Shown here one piece after another: positions 1-9,397 of a DNA stretch of 64,000 nucleotides. The position numbers and the translations under genes are program-made. Positions within the stretch are counted from its first letter, which is position 1, and every line of letters starts with the position of its first letter. The notes under the pieces are model-generated. The model did not search any database. It saw only the letters and a list, made by a program, of their open reading frames with translations, and was not told the DNA's origin. Origin of the DNA: JAVBMC01 sp031552845 (lineage in GTDB: Bacteria > Verrucomicrobiota > Kiritimatiellia > RFP12 > DVOR01); assembly GCA_031552845.1 (NCBI GenBank), contig JAVBMC010000069.1:5740-69739 (forward strand), read 5' to 3'.

Positions 1-1886
1 GTTGTTGGACCAGTCACCAGCTCCAAATTAAGCGTCTGATTGGTGGACATTGCAGTACTGAGGGTATAGCGAACGTCAACACGGTAAAATCCTTTCTTTC
101 GGGCAGTCAGATAGGCTGTTGACCCGGATCCCGTCAAAGTGATGCAATCTGAACTTGCTGCCGGTGCCGGGAACTGCACATCCGTTGGAAATATACACAC
201 ATTGGTTACCGTCGTCGAAACGGTCATACTAGTAGCACCAGTCCGTCCTGAACGCAGAAAAAAACTATCCTTTAGAGTTATTAGAGGGGCTATGGTGCCT
301 TGAATCTCAACGATCTGTTTTCGAAGCCCTACGGTTACAGGCGGATCATAGAAGGTCGGTATCACTCCATAGTACTTTCCGTTCTGTTCGTCCCAAGGAC
401 GCTCACCGATTCCCCGACCTCTTTCTACCTCAACGCGCCCAATGTAAGTATAAACCCCTTCGAAGGACGGGTCATAAAACCCGCCGAAGGCATCTAAATC
501 ACAAACGCGCAACACGTCAATATGCCCACCTGTGAAGCAATCATCGCCCAATCGCCCGGTGACCGCTGGCAGTTCCAATAAATCCGTGTGTAACCCGGCA
601 AACGCCTTGTGTTCTATCCAAAAACATTTCGGCAATTCAATTTGTGCACCCTCGGCAAAGATGCTTTCGACCTCTCCGTTAGACCAAATCCCGCCGAAAG
701 CGCCAGCATCAATTGCTAAAACATTTGCACGGAACCTTTTTATCAGCCGCTCATCCGGAGGCATTCGGTCACTAAAACTGTCCCCAATGGCTACGACCTG
801 CTGCCCATCAATCATGTCCGGAATCGTAATCTCATAATCCCAGTCCACCTCTGCACCGACAGCTTCATAAAACGCTTCTAGCAGTGCCCAATTCACACCA
901 TCAATTTGTAAACCATCTGGCAACTGGTCTCCGCACAACGCCTGTTTATTAACCGGTGATGCAGTTAGGCACCAGGGCGGTGTTATGCCTTGTTCCCAAT
1001 AACGTCGAGCCTCGGCTTTGTCAATCGCCTTAGCGGTGACACTGGTGGCGGCGTTGGTAGCGGCCTTGGACGATGCTGCGCTGGCGGCGATAATGGCGGT
1101 GCTGACATAGTTGGTGCTGGCTAAGGGTGCCAATTGTGCGGGGATAGCGCTTAGTTGGGTTGATAGCCCGTCGACTGCGCCATGTGTGTATCCACTTAGA
1201 TCTGTAAGAGCCGTTCGTAGTTCACCGCCCAAGGCATCGAGTTCTGCCGCCCGCGCCAACCCATTGGTTATCTCTGCCGTGACAAAGCCTGCCGCAAATA
1301 CAGAGTTTGACAAGCTTCCAAGATTGGACTGTACGCCGTCAACACTCGATGCTAGGATAGCCAGTTGATTGGCTGTGAGCGCTATGGCGTCCTGGACATC
1401 TTCCATTTTAGCGTACCCTGTCAGCCAGGTCACCGGAACTGGAACTGCCGTGGAAGGGTAGTTAAGACCGGACAACTTCAATTGGCCCGATGCCCGGACG
1501 ATCCGTGCGGATCCATCCGTGGCGGCCACTTCAAGCGTCCAAGTGCCGGAGGTGAAGTTTGCTGGTAACCATTGTGACGTGTTCACTCGAACACCCACCA
1601 CGCCCATCCTAATCACCGAACCGCTTACCTGGTAGCTTTGCCCGCCGGGCATATTGTTCGTGGTAGCGTGTAACGTCACCGTGCAGCCATTTAGATCCAT
1701 CGGTGCCGCATAGCTGGTCAGCTTGCATTCAAGGTCGATCACCTCGCCGCGCCGGAGATCCAGCGTTTTATCGCTGGGTGCCGAAGTCTCAACTGACCAA
1801 GACAGCTTGGGAACGGTTTGGGCGGGCAAGTTGATACAACCGCCGAGAAGGCATAACGCCATCAACATCATGTGCAGCATTTTCAT
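1..1886 (-). CDS. Tail-fibre/baseplate-like protein with lipoprotein signal and leucine-rich repeats (partial, runs off the left edge)
   Basis: The minus frame is open from the ATG at 1886 to the window edge (about 628 codons, no stop), so the C-terminus is missing. The start follows an AAAGGA-type ribosome site. The first residues form a hydrophobic signal ending in the lipobox LLGGC. Residues about 25-150 look like an Ig-like, BppU-type phage baseplate N-terminal domain. An Ala-rich helical stretch follows. A later section (PDMIDGQQVVAIGDSFSD... and LDAFGGFYDPSFEG...) resembles BspA-type leucine-rich repeats. It is the last visible gene of the tail operon, directly after dnaB. The role in adsorption is inferred from position and domains. 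A lipobox on a virion protein would be odd; it might instead be a lysogenic surface lipoprotein. Confidence 0.7.
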   Translation of the reverse strand, partial: MKMLHMMLMALCLLGGCINLPAQTVPKLSWSVETSAPSDKTLDLRRGEVIDLECKLTSYAAPMDLNGCTVTLHATTNNMPGGQSYQVSGSVIRMGVVGVRVNTSQWLPANFTSGTWTLEVAATDGSARIVRASGQLKLSGLNYPSTAVPVPVTWLTGYAKMEDVQDAIALTANQLAILASSVDGVQSNLGSLSNSVFAAGFVTAEITNGLARAAELDALGGELRTALTDLSGYTHGAVDGLSTQLSAIPAQLAPLASTNYVSTAIIAASAASSKAATNAATSVTAKAIDKAEARRYWEQGITPPWCLTASPVNKQALCGDQLPDGLQIDGVNWALLEAFYEAVGAEVDWDYEITIPDMIDGQQVVAIGDSFSDRMPPDERLIKRFRANVLAIDAGAFGGIWSNGEVESIFAEGAQIELPKCFWIEHKAFAGLHTDLLELPAVTGRLGDDCFTGGHIDVLRVCDLDAFGGFYDPSFEGVYTYIGRVEVERGRGIGERPWDEQNGKYYGVIPTFYDPPVTVGLRKQIVEIQGTIAPLITLKDSFFLRSGRTGATSMTVSTTVTNVCIFPTDVQFPAPAASSDCITLTGSGSTAYLTARKKGFYRVDVRYTLSTAMSTNQTLNLELVTGPT

Positions 1887-1913
1887 CTGTGTTTCCTTTG
1901 TTTTGTGTTTATG

Positions 1914-3290
1914 TTAGCGGTGGCTGTCATGGCGATCAAAAAACCGCGTGAGGCCACCGTCAAAGTTTAACCTGATTTCACCTGTTGGGCCGTTACGCTG
2001 TTTGGCAACGTCGACAATCGCCAACAGTTCATCCCCGCATTCCTCATCTCCCGGATACTTGCACGGACGGCGCAACAATAATACCACATCGGCATCCTGC
2101 TCGATCGCACCGGAATCGCGCAGATCCGACAGCTTGGGCTTGCCCGTCTTGTTGCCGTGCTGTTCGGAGTTACGGCTCAACTGCGACAGCACAATCACCG
2201 GGATATTCAACTCTTTAGCCATCGCTTTGACATTGGCCGAGATCTGCGCCGTCTCAATCTGGCGCCCCTGCCGTGCAAACTCACGATGGTTCATCAGCTG
2301 AAGGTAATCGATCACAATCAGTTCGATGTTGTGCTTTTTCTTCATACGGCGTGCCCGTGCCCGCATTTCCATCACATCGATGCCGCCTGTATCGTCCACA
2401 AAGATAGGCGCCTTGGACAGCGTAGCCGCGCCCTGCGATAGCTGGTACATGATCTTATTCTGGTTGACCAGCCCCGCATCCAGCTGCCAACCCGCTACGC
2501 CGGAAACCCCGCAAAGCATACGCTGCGCCAGCGCTCCCTGGGACATTTCTACGCTGAACACACCCACCGCATGAGGCCGATCGTGTTCACCCTCAAACTT
2601 GTTGCCGTCCATATCGCGTCCCAAGGCCACACATTCGGCAATGTTCATCGCCAAAGATGTTTTGCCCTGGGAGGGACGGGCTGCCAGCACGATCATTTCA
2701 GCCGGACGCAGCCCCTTCAGCTTTTTGTCGAGGTTCTTTAATCCCGTCGGTAGTCCCATCAGGCCATTGGGCTGTCCAAAGATTTTCTCAACATGTGTGA
2801 TCGTTTCACGGACCGCACCGCTCCAACTAACACGTGCCTCGGTATTGTCGCCCAAAGCAAGAAAAGCCTGCTCGGCGTGCCCAAGAATCAGATCCGCACT
2901 CTCCACCTCATCGTAACACTCGCCCTCAGTCTTACGAACCGCCGATAGGATAGAGCGCAGCAGGTGCTTTTGGCGAACGATGTCAATATAGTACTCCGCA
3001 TGTGCCGATGTTGGCGTACGATCAATCAGCTCTTCGAGGAACCGCATGCCGCCCACTTCGTTCAGGCGTCCGTTGACAGATAGCCGCTCGACAAGCGTCA
3101 CAAGGTCGACTGCCTGCATTCCGGCCATCATCTGTTGTATGGTCTTGAACAGTTCAGCGTGTGCCGGCACATAGAACGTTTCTGGGGTAAATCCCTTTTC
3201 AAGGCATAGATCCATCACCCGATTGGCATCGAGTAAGATGGATCCCAAAACACCACGTTCGGCTTCCAAGCTCTGGGGCGGCAGTCTCAT
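1914..3290 (-). CDS. dnaB: Replicative DNA helicase, DnaB family (phage-encoded)
   Basis: A 458-residue DnaB-type hexameric helicase. The N-terminal domain begins PPQSLEAERGVLGSILLD, typical of the family. The RecA-like motor domain has Walker A (ARPSQGKTS, near residue 205), Walker B (LIVIDYLQLM), the LSQLSR motif and the DLRDSGAIEQDADVV motif. I chose the ATG at 3290 because AGGAAATCC precedes it; an in-frame ATG seven codons upstream lacks such a site. It lies between tail genes and is co-oriented with them. Mu-type phages normally recruit the host DnaB through the transposition complex, so a phage copy placed in the tail operon is unexpected. The family call is secure; that it belongs to the phage rests on its neighbours. 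Confidence 0.93.
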   Translation of the reverse strand: MRLPPQSLEAERGVLGSILLDANRVMDLCLEKGFTPETFYVPAHAELFKTIQQMMAGMQAVDLVTLVERLSVNGRLNEVGGMRFLEELIDRTPTSAHAEYYIDIVRQKHLLRSILSAVRKTEGECYDEVESADLILGHAEQAFLALGDNTEARVSWSGAVRETITHVEKIFGQPNGLMGLPTGLKNLDKKLKGLRPAEMIVLAARPSQGKTSLAMNIAECVALGRDMDGNKFEGEHDRPHAVGVFSVEMSQGALAQRMLCGVSGVAGWQLDAGLVNQNKIMYQLSQGAATLSKAPIFVDDTGGIDVMEMRARARRMKKKHNIELIVIDYLQLMNHREFARQGRQIETAQISANVKAMAKELNIPVIVLSQLSRNSEQHGNKTGKPKLSDLRDSGAIEQDADVVLLLRRPCKYPGDEECGDELLAIVDVAKQRNGPTGEIRLNFDGGLTRFFDRHDSHR

Positions 3291-3312
3291 TGGATTTCCT
3301 TTGTGTTGCATA

Positions 3313-4245
3313 TTAAACCGTCATTCCTGCAATCGAAGCGTAAGAGTGCATGGTCGCCCAAGGTGAGGCACAGGCTTGCTCCTGCGTCCAATACAAAATA
3401 ACGTCATTATTTGACATTCCGTCTGATATTTGATCGCACAAGCAAAAAGGTCCCATAATGCAATTCTCCCAATACCAACCAACGCTAACATCAACATAGC
3501 GTGTCGTGTTTAACATGTTGACCACAATATCGGGCATATTCAGATAAATCTTGCCGTTATACATAAAAGTATAATTGCCCATGCCTGCGGCGATTTTACC
3601 ATTCCCCTGTTGTGCGTTGAGTGACGCCAGATTGACACGGTCAAGCCTGAAAGAATACGTATTGATTCCGTTGCTGACAGTTACGCCCAGCCAAGAATTA
3701 TTCAACCTGTCCATCCAGTTCGTGCTATGTCCGTAAGGGCCTACTAGATCCACGAAATAACCGTCGAACATATTCAAATATAATCGCGGTGATGTTTCCC
3801 GTTCAAAAAAGAACGTATGGAATATCTGTCCGGCATTACCCAGCCATAACTTAGCTGTGGTTACTGTGGACACCTCTGCCGGCAGCGTGAGCCGGCACCG
3901 TCCGTCTTGGAGATAGAAATAGTTCTCGCTACGCATGGCGCCATTATATCCACTTGAACCATGACTATGCGCGCTGGTGATTCGTGCTACAGGGGTGCCA
4001 TTTGAAAAGCCTGTCTTGTTGAGAACCTCGACAACCTCCGGAACAATCTTCACAGAAGAGGTTGCGGAGACATATCTGGCCATATACGCCCACGTAGTCG
4101 ACAAGCCCGTGCCATTCGATTGGTACCCGGAAGAGCTGCTGCGCGTCCCGGCATTAGACATAATGCACTCATAGACGGGCTCTTTAAATACCAATGCCCC
4201 GTTACGCCATGCCAATTTACTGCTGCGAAAACCAAGTGATCCCAT
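3313..4245 (-). CDS. Hypothetical phage tail-region protein
   Basis: 310 residues, rich in Ser, Thr, Tyr, Asn and Trp, with no transmembrane segment or enzyme motif that I recognise. Composition and position (after the tail fibre repeat protein at 4248-4952, before dnaB) fit a beta-rich distal tail, fibre or receptor-binding protein. It begins 2 bases after the stop of the preceding gene, so it is translated from the same message. Ser-rich residues 30-50 (SSSSGYQSNGTGLSTTW) may be a linker. No catalytic function is claimed. Confidence 0.6.
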   Translation of the reverse strand: MGSLGFRSSKLAWRNGALVFKEPVYECIMSNAGTRSSSSGYQSNGTGLSTTWAYMARYVSATSSVKIVPEVVEVLNKTGFSNGTPVARITSAHSHGSSGYNGAMRSENYFYLQDGRCRLTLPAEVSTVTTAKLWLGNAGQIFHTFFFERETSPRLYLNMFDGYFVDLVGPYGHSTNWMDRLNNSWLGVTVSNGINTYSFRLDRVNLASLNAQQGNGKIAAGMGNYTFMYNGKIYLNMPDIVVNMLNTTRYVDVSVGWYWENCIMGPFCLCDQISDGMSNNDVILYWTQEQACASPWATMHSYASIAGMTV

Positions 4246-4247
4246 TG

Positions 4248-4952
4248 TTAAACCTGTATCGTTGGCGAGATGATGTACTCATACGCAGTCGAAACACTCA
4301 ACAACCGCCCGTCTTCACTAAATCTCAACCGACGTTGTTCCGCCAAAAGATTGGGCGTTGTTTTGGAATTGTCGATATAAACACGTGAGACAATATTCAG
4401 ATACAACCCCTGTCCGCTGACATGTCCGCTAACACCTAAAGCCACCCAGCTGAATGTACTTGGTGCGCTGCCACCCCCAGACGCTCCGGAGAACTCACCC
4501 CAAAAAGCAGGCTGTGTTGCATGTGCTGAAGCCGGAGCAGGCGCTAATGGCGATCCTTTGTGAACGTGATCCGCTCGTGCAACATCGGTTGCCGTTCCGA
4601 CGGCTGCCGAAGCGGCAACATCCTTGGGCGTTGCGCTGGATAATTGGACGCCCTTATGCACGTGATCCGCCCGCGCAGCGGTAGCGGATGTTCCGGCTGT
4701 CGCCGTGGTGGCTACGTCTTTTGGCGGTGCATCTGACAGCTCAATATCACTGCCGCCATCACTCACCGGCACCTGTTCCGGAATCTCAAGTACGACCGGA
4801 TCAAGTTTCGAAGGATTATGAGGTTTTTCTAAAGTAACCCCGCCACGAACACTTAAAGTGTTTAAAAACTTGGCAACGGAATTAAACCACGATGCGGGGA
4901 CGGCCAAAATTGTGTCCCGTTCAGAGAAATCGTCTTTGATATGAAAACTCAT
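4248..4952 (-). CDS. Tail fibre-like protein with two ARADHVHKG repeats
   Basis: 234 residues. The middle holds two copies of a roughly 24-residue unit, PKDVAxxAxxGTxxxxARADHVHKG, a collar/fibre repeat very common in phage tail fibres and long-tail-fibre proteins. The N-terminus is plain (MSFHIKDDFSERD) and could attach to the tail. The C-terminal 90 residues are rich in Gly and Ser, then beta-prone. It lies 3 bases downstream of the gene at 4956-5318. Most likely a structural fibre or appendage subunit. The His residues in the repeat probably bind metal ions along the fibre axis, as in other fibres; that is inference. Confidence 0.65.
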   Translation of the reverse strand: MSFHIKDDFSERDTILAVPASWFNSVAKFLNTLSVRGGVTLEKPHNPSKLDPVVLEIPEQVPVSDGGSDIELSDAPPKDVATTATAGTSATAARADHVHKGVQLSSATPKDVAASAAVGTATDVARADHVHKGSPLAPAPASAHATQPAFWGEFSGASGGGSAPSTFSWVALGVSGHVSGQGLYLNIVSRVYIDNSKTTPNLLAEQRRLRFSEDGRLLSVSTAYEYIISPTIQV

Positions 4953-4955
4953 GAA

Positions 4956-5318
4956 TTATTGCGTTGTGGTAGTGGTTATCGTTTCGGTGACAGTAAGCGT
5001 CCAGCCCGCCGCCTCATTCACACGCCGTGCTGAGGCTGCCTTTTTGTTTCCATTGATCACCACGCCGACGTAAGTGATGGAGAAAGGTGTCCAACTGCCG
5101 AATGTCCTGGAATCTGAATTATACGCCGAATCCTCTGCCAATTGCATAGCCAATGTTTCGGTTAATCCACGGTACTCCGTCACAATGACGATCTGTCTTT
5201 CAAAAAGATACTTTGTCGTGCCGTTGGATGTAATGCGCATTTTCTCCACTTTATCGCCACCCTTTTGCAGAGGGATACCTTTGAAGCGCGCATCAGCTTT
5301 GTTACTGATCCAGCCCAT
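4956..5318 (-). CDS. Small tail-associated protein, unknown
   Basis: 120 residues, with no motif I recognise. It starts just after the tape measure gene; its ribosome site GGAGG lies inside the last codons of that gene, so the two are translationally coupled. The end is Thr-rich (TETITTTTTQ). Position directly after the tape measure suggests a distal tail or tail-tip component. The sequence alone does not confirm this. Confidence 0.6.
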   Translation of the reverse strand: MGWISNKADARFKGIPLQKGGDKVEKMRITSNGTTKYLFERQIVIVTEYRGLTETLAMQLAEDSAYNSDSRTFGSWTPFSITYVGVVINGNKKAASARRVNEAAGWTLTVTETITTTTTQ

Positions 5319-5319
5319 A

Positions 5320-7116
5320 CTAGCCGCCTCCTTTCATCCGCATCAGCTCATCAAACTTCTCGGCTAACTCAGCGGTATTCTCTTCGATGGCCTTCAAAGT
5401 GGCTGAGGCCGCCTTTTCCTCTTCACGCGCGAGAACTACGCGCCGTACAGCCTCATCTTCCAAGGAAAGATTCTTGGCATCGCGCCAACCGCCACGGCGT
5501 GTCAAGCTGGCGGCATCCTTGGCAAACTGTCTTTCCGCATCGGCGTTGGCTTTCTCTTCTTCCAGCTGTGCCTTTAGGCTGTCTTTGTTTCTATACCAGC
5601 CCCACGCCTGCTGGGATTGCGCCTTGGCGGCGGAAAGGCGTCCTTGGGCGTCCTGCTGCGCTTTGCTTTGTGCAGCCACCTCTTCACGCACCCCGGTAAT
5701 CCGCTGATCCAGCTCAATGCCAAGCAACCTCTGACGCTCTGCCGCCAACTGAGCTTCGAGCGCACGCCGGGCATCCGCTTCTTTCTGCAAGGCTTCCAGA
5801 CGTTTGGCTTCCTCTTCTTCGAGCAGTTTCTTAGCCTCTTCAGCCCGCTTGGCGTCAATCTTCTTCTGACCGTCTGCCATCTGCTGGGCAATGCGCTCCT
5901 CTTCGGCCACTTCCGCATCTCGCGTTTCCTGCTCTTTGGCAGCGGACTCCATTGCCTGTTGTTTGGCGTGCTTGTCTTTGGATTTGCTGTCGACTTCGTC
6001 CCAAACATCGCGCACATCGTTTGTCCAGCCGTGGCGCCCGGAATAGCGCCGAGCGGCGGCATCTGATAAACGCCCTGTGCCCATGCGCGCCAAAAACAGA
6101 TCCCGGCTATCCCTGAACCCATCCCCTCGCGCCATACCGACCACGCCGTTAAGCATCCCGCCTGCTAACATCGGCAGGTTCCAGGCGTGTTGAAGTAAAT
6201 TGGTTTGGCCGCGCGAACGATCGAATGCGTCTTTTTTAGCACCGGATCCTTCGTCATTCAACAGGCCATGAAGTTTTCCGACGGCGCTGATTATTCCGGC
6301 TATGGCTGCGCTCGCCTTTTCTGCCCATAAAGCCAAGGTGCCATCCTTAACAAGGCTCTCAATTGCTTTGGTCAGTGCGCCAATACCATCCTTCGCCTGA
6401 TCAAGAAACGCATCGCCAAAAGTGCGCTTGGCGTTGTCCCACTGGGAACCGAGCGCCCCGATCATGCCTTCGCCCGTCTCTTCGGTTTCCTTCATTGCAC
6501 CGTTGAAACGCCCCAGCTGTTTTTCCAGCGTTTGCCAGATCTCGATATTGGAAGCGCCCGCCGATTGCATAGCCTCTAACTTGGCCGCCACCTCCGGCGT
6601 GATCACGCCCATGTTGACCAACTGCATGGTTGCGCGTTGAATAGGTTCGCCATCGCGGATTACGCCATACGCTCGGCCAATTGAATGCGCTAAACCTTCC
6701 AACGGCTGACCGGTAGCGGCGGCGGCATCGCCGACCAATTCCAAGGATTTCTTATAACCCAGCGCGCCTTCACTCATCACCAGCATCGCCCTGGACGCAG
6801 CGGCGAACTCATCCAGCGAAAACGGTGGCGTGTCGCCAAGTTCTTTGAGCATCTGCATGTGGCGGCGCGCCTCTTCCATCCCGCCGACAAGCATCTTGAA
6901 CTGCCGCGTTTGCGTTTCAAACTTTAGAGAAGTTTCCAGCACGGAATAAAGCTTGGTTGCCGCGCCTCGTACCATCTCGAACCCGGCTTTAATGTTCATC
7001 AAATTGCTAAAGATGCCTTTAGCGAATGACTTCACACCTGAAGCCGCCTTGGACAACCCCGCGCTGAGGTTGTCTTTTAGCTCGATGATAGCCTTTAATG
7101 TCAGATTCTTAGCCAT
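5320..7116 (-). CDS. Tail tape measure protein
   Basis: 598 residues. The N-terminus (KAIIELKDNLSAGLSKAASG) and the following conserved stretch (FETQTRQFKMLVGGMEEA ... GDTPPFSLDEFAAASR) match phage tape measure proteins that set tail length and are ejected with the DNA. Residues about 390-500 form a long charged coiled coil (Glu/Lys/Ala-rich). By the usual rule of about 0.15 nm per residue the tail would be near 90 nm; this is an estimate. A hydrophobic stretch near residues 260-280 (AAIAGIISAVGKLHG) could be the membrane-inserting part. It overlaps the upstream gene by 8 bases. Confidence 0.85.
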   Translation of the reverse strand: MAKNLTLKAIIELKDNLSAGLSKAASGVKSFAKGIFSNLMNIKAGFEMVRGAATKLYSVLETSLKFETQTRQFKMLVGGMEEARRHMQMLKELGDTPPFSLDEFAAASRAMLVMSEGALGYKKSLELVGDAAAATGQPLEGLAHSIGRAYGVIRDGEPIQRATMQLVNMGVITPEVAAKLEAMQSAGASNIEIWQTLEKQLGRFNGAMKETEETGEGMIGALGSQWDNAKRTFGDAFLDQAKDGIGALTKAIESLVKDGTLALWAEKASAAIAGIISAVGKLHGLLNDEGSGAKKDAFDRSRGQTNLLQHAWNLPMLAGGMLNGVVGMARGDGFRDSRDLFLARMGTGRLSDAAARRYSGRHGWTNDVRDVWDEVDSKSKDKHAKQQAMESAAKEQETRDAEVAEEERIAQQMADGQKKIDAKRAEEAKKLLEEEEAKRLEALQKEADARRALEAQLAAERQRLLGIELDQRITGVREEVAAQSKAQQDAQGRLSAAKAQSQQAWGWYRNKDSLKAQLEEEKANADAERQFAKDAASLTRRGGWRDAKNLSLEDEAVRRVVLAREEEKAASATLKAIEENTAELAEKFDELMRMKGGG

Positions 7117-7825
7117 TCTGGATTGCCTTATGCTTTTGGACTATGGCTTTCTTCGTGCGTGCCAATGCGCCAAGCGCGGCGTTTAAGTCATCATCCGGAG
7201 CCTTCGAGACGCCGCCAAAGATGCCCGCGCGGATCTCCAAGCAATGACGATAGGCCGAAAACACCGCCCGCGCCGATTTCTTCCACAGCCACGTCTCCGC
7301 TGGAATACCGCTCTGGACTTCGATGGCGCCAATGATCTTCACCCAAGCATCGCGGATTTCTACGCCTTGCTGTTTCTTGCTGGGCGGCGGCGCATCGCTG
7401 CGCCCCAGCACCCAATCCACCGCCGCTTCCAGCTCTGCCCGTGAGCAGGTAACGCCCAGCGCCCAGGCGTGAACCCGTTCATAAGCCTCTTCTTTGTCGG
7501 TCAGCGTGGTAAACACGTTTTCCCGGCTATGTGCCAAGGCAAACGCGATTGCCCAAAACATCCACGTGTCGGACGCCTTCCACCAAACCTCTGCATACGT
7601 TTCCAGCCAGATTGCCGCGCCCACCGACAGCGGCCACAGATAGACGGCAGTGCTGGCCACCGGACACGGAACGCCAATGAGGTCTAGGCGTTGGCGCGGA
7701 TCCGGATGCAACACGTTCTCACAGGCGGCATGTAAGCGCAGAATGTCAGCCGTGTCCGGCGTAATCCCGCGCTCACGCAGATCCGCGAGTGTCGCCTCTA
7801 AAAGCTGGCTGGGCTGAGAGGTCAT
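7109..7825 (-). CDS. Hypothetical tail-assembly-region protein
   Basis: 238 residues with no family I recognise. It occupies the place, between the tail-tube candidate and the tape measure, where phages usually encode tail assembly chaperones. At 238 residues it is longer than most chaperones, and I found no slippery heptamer at its end that would give the usual frameshifted second product. It overlaps both neighbours (ATGA with 7822-8547; 8 bases with the tape measure), so it is part of one translated block. Predicted soluble and cytoplasmic. Confidence 0.55.
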   Translation of the reverse strand: MTSQPSQLLEATLADLRERGITPDTADILRLHAACENVLHPDPRQRLDLIGVPCPVASTAVYLWPLSVGAAIWLETYAEVWWKASDTWMFWAIAFALAHSRENVFTTLTDKEEAYERVHAWALGVTCSRAELEAAVDWVLGRSDAPPPSKKQQGVEIRDAWVKIIGAIEVQSGIPAETWLWKKSARAVFSAYRHCLEIRAGIFGGVSKAPDDDLNAALGALARTKKAIVQKHKAIQNG

Positions 7826-8547
7826 GCGGCTGCTTCAGCTGAAATATGTTTGGTGAGGCTGACAGACGCCTTCGTGGCTGCGGTATTACTCTGATCAGAA
7901 AGCCCCAGCGAATCCACGTGCCAGTCAGACGCCACCGTGTAATCAGTTGCTGGATCCGCATGGCCTGTCATGTCAACTTGCAAGGTTTCCACGCCATCGT
8001 GGTTGTCGCCTGCCAAGTGCCCGCCTTCGCCATCCTGTTCGTCGACGTGCGTGCAGGCCAGCGTATAGTTGTACCCGCGCATGCCCAGCTCGGTTTCATC
8101 GTCCAGCTCGAACACCGGTACGCTGCCGTTGCTGGGAATCTGATCGCCCACTCCGAACCGTGCCGGTAACTTGATCGTAGAAGCATATTGACGGCAGGAT
8201 CCCGCCGTGTGGCCGTTCCCTGCAATGTGCTTGTGTCCGTTGACCGTCAGCGTCGGCCAGCCTGTGGGCGAACCCGCTACGGAAATGCTGTCAATATGCC
8301 AGCCCGTGGTGGTCACCATGCCGACTTTCGGCAGCACTAAGCTGCCCGTGGCCTTTTCGCAGATATAGACACAACTGCCGGACGCCGCCTTGCCGTAACC
8401 CTGCTGTGCGATCGCGTCACCAGACGAACCCAATGCCACCGCCAACTGTTCAGTTGTGGCCGGGTTTGCGCCTGTTTGGAGTTTCCACTCCGCGCCCGCC
8501 AATCCAAAAACATCTGTCGGTGTAAAAAATGGAACTTTCTCGCTCAT
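7822..8547 (-). CDS. Putative major tail tube protein
   Basis: 241 residues, rich in Gly, Thr, Val and short beta-prone segments, with no membrane segment. It lies after the head-completion genes and two genes before the tape measure, the normal place of the tail tube gene, and no sheath gene accompanies it. A His-rich central part (NGHKHIAGNGHTAGS and CTHVDEQDGEGGHLAGDNH) is unusual and could bind metal. The assignment rests mainly on order and composition. Confidence 0.55.
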   Translation of the reverse strand: MSEKVPFFTPTDVFGLAGAEWKLQTGANPATTEQLAVALGSSGDAIAQQGYGKAASGSCVYICEKATGSLVLPKVGMVTTTGWHIDSISVAGSPTGWPTLTVNGHKHIAGNGHTAGSCRQYASTIKLPARFGVGDQIPSNGSVPVFELDDETELGMRGYNYTLACTHVDEQDGEGGHLAGDNHDGVETLQVDMTGHADPATDYTVASDWHVDSLGLSDQSNTAATKASVSLTKHISAEAAA

Positions 8548-9008
8548 ACCAATGCTCTCCTAATTACAAATGTGATCTTATAACAAGCCAATGTCGTGCC
8601 ATCCGGTGCGCTGGCCTGCTGTGTGCGTTCATAACAGCTGCGTTTCTCCACCGTGTTGTCATTATTCGGGATCTCCCAGTGCGTCAAAATCCGTTCGATG
8701 TGTTCGCAGAGATCAAACAACGTTTGACCATCGCCAAGCTTCTGCGCTGCGCCCGCGTCTGCCGCCAAAGGTGCCCGCTTATACAACCACACCGCAAAGC
8801 GCGTGGTCACCGGCACAGCTCCGGCAGGCTGTGTATCAATCCGATCCTGCCCTTCATAAGCCAGAATCATCTCGCCGCCCGCCTTCATCGCCAGAATGCG
8901 CGTCAACGGCTCCGTCGGATCGGCGGCAATATGACACTTCATCCGGTTCAGTTCCGCTTCAGACTCTAGGCGCTGTTTCAACGCCTCCAATAAAACTTTA
9001 ACTCTCAT
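8544..9008 (-). CDS. Tail completion/gp37-like protein
   Basis: 154 residues. It directly follows the gp36-like gene, as Mu gp37 (DUF1834-type) follows gp36. It has the mixed alpha/beta pattern of tail terminator or neck proteins: an N-terminal helix (LLEALKQRLESEAELNR), then strands including TRFAVWLYKR and a C-terminal YKITFVIRR. Start and stop overlap both neighbours by 4 bases. The family call is tentative. Confidence 0.5.
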   Translation of the reverse strand: MRVKVLLEALKQRLESEAELNRMKCHIAADPTEPLTRILAMKAGGEMILAYEGQDRIDTQPAGAVPVTTRFAVWLYKRAPLAADAGAAQKLGDGQTLFDLCEHIERILTHWEIPNNDNTVEKRSCYERTQQASAPDGTTLACYKITFVIRRALV

Positions 9009-9397
9009 GCCATGAACCCGCCTTTACTCGGCGTTGCTTTTGTCGGCGTGGTGAGACAATCACCGCCGGACGCTTCACCATCCGGACGCTCGACACCCGC
9101 CGCCAAATTGATCAGCCGCTTTTCAGCTGCCGCCGCTTGCTGTGAAAAAGGATTCCGATCGCCGGAGTAACCCCTCCGGCGATACAGAATCTCTAAACAG
9201 AAGACCTTCAAGGCGTAATCAGAAGCCAGCTTCCACATCTCCGGCGGTTCCCCGCCAAAGGCGTTGATCACACGCTCGCGCGCCGATTGCGTCACCGCAA
9301 ACCAAGCCGCCTCATCAGCCTCGCCATCGCCGTTATCATCCAATGCTTGAATCAGCGACTCGCGCGGCATTTCACCCTGAAGATCTTCCCAGTCCAT
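9005..9397 (-). CDS. Mu gp36-like (DUF1320) head-tail protein
   Basis: 130 residues. The N-terminus carries an acidic DDNGDGEADEAAW loop and then helical segments (ARERVINAFGG; LASDYALKVFCLEILYRRRG), as in the DUF1320/gp36 proteins that sit directly after the major capsid gene of Mu-like phages. It shares its first base position with the end of the capsid gene. The EF-hand-like acidic loop may bind calcium; this is inferred. A role in head completion or the neck is expected from the family. Confidence 0.7.
   Translation of the reverse strand: MDWEDLQGEMPRESLIQALDDNGDGEADEAAWFAVTQSARERVINAFGGEPPEMWKLASDYALKVFCLEILYRRRGYSGDRNPFSQQAAAAEKRLINLAAGVERPDGEASGGDCLTTPTKATPSKGGFMA

Noticed and set aside
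7109..7825. Tail assembly chaperone pair made by frameshifting
   Set aside because: The gene is in the right place, but no slippery heptamer or second overlapping frame was found near its end.
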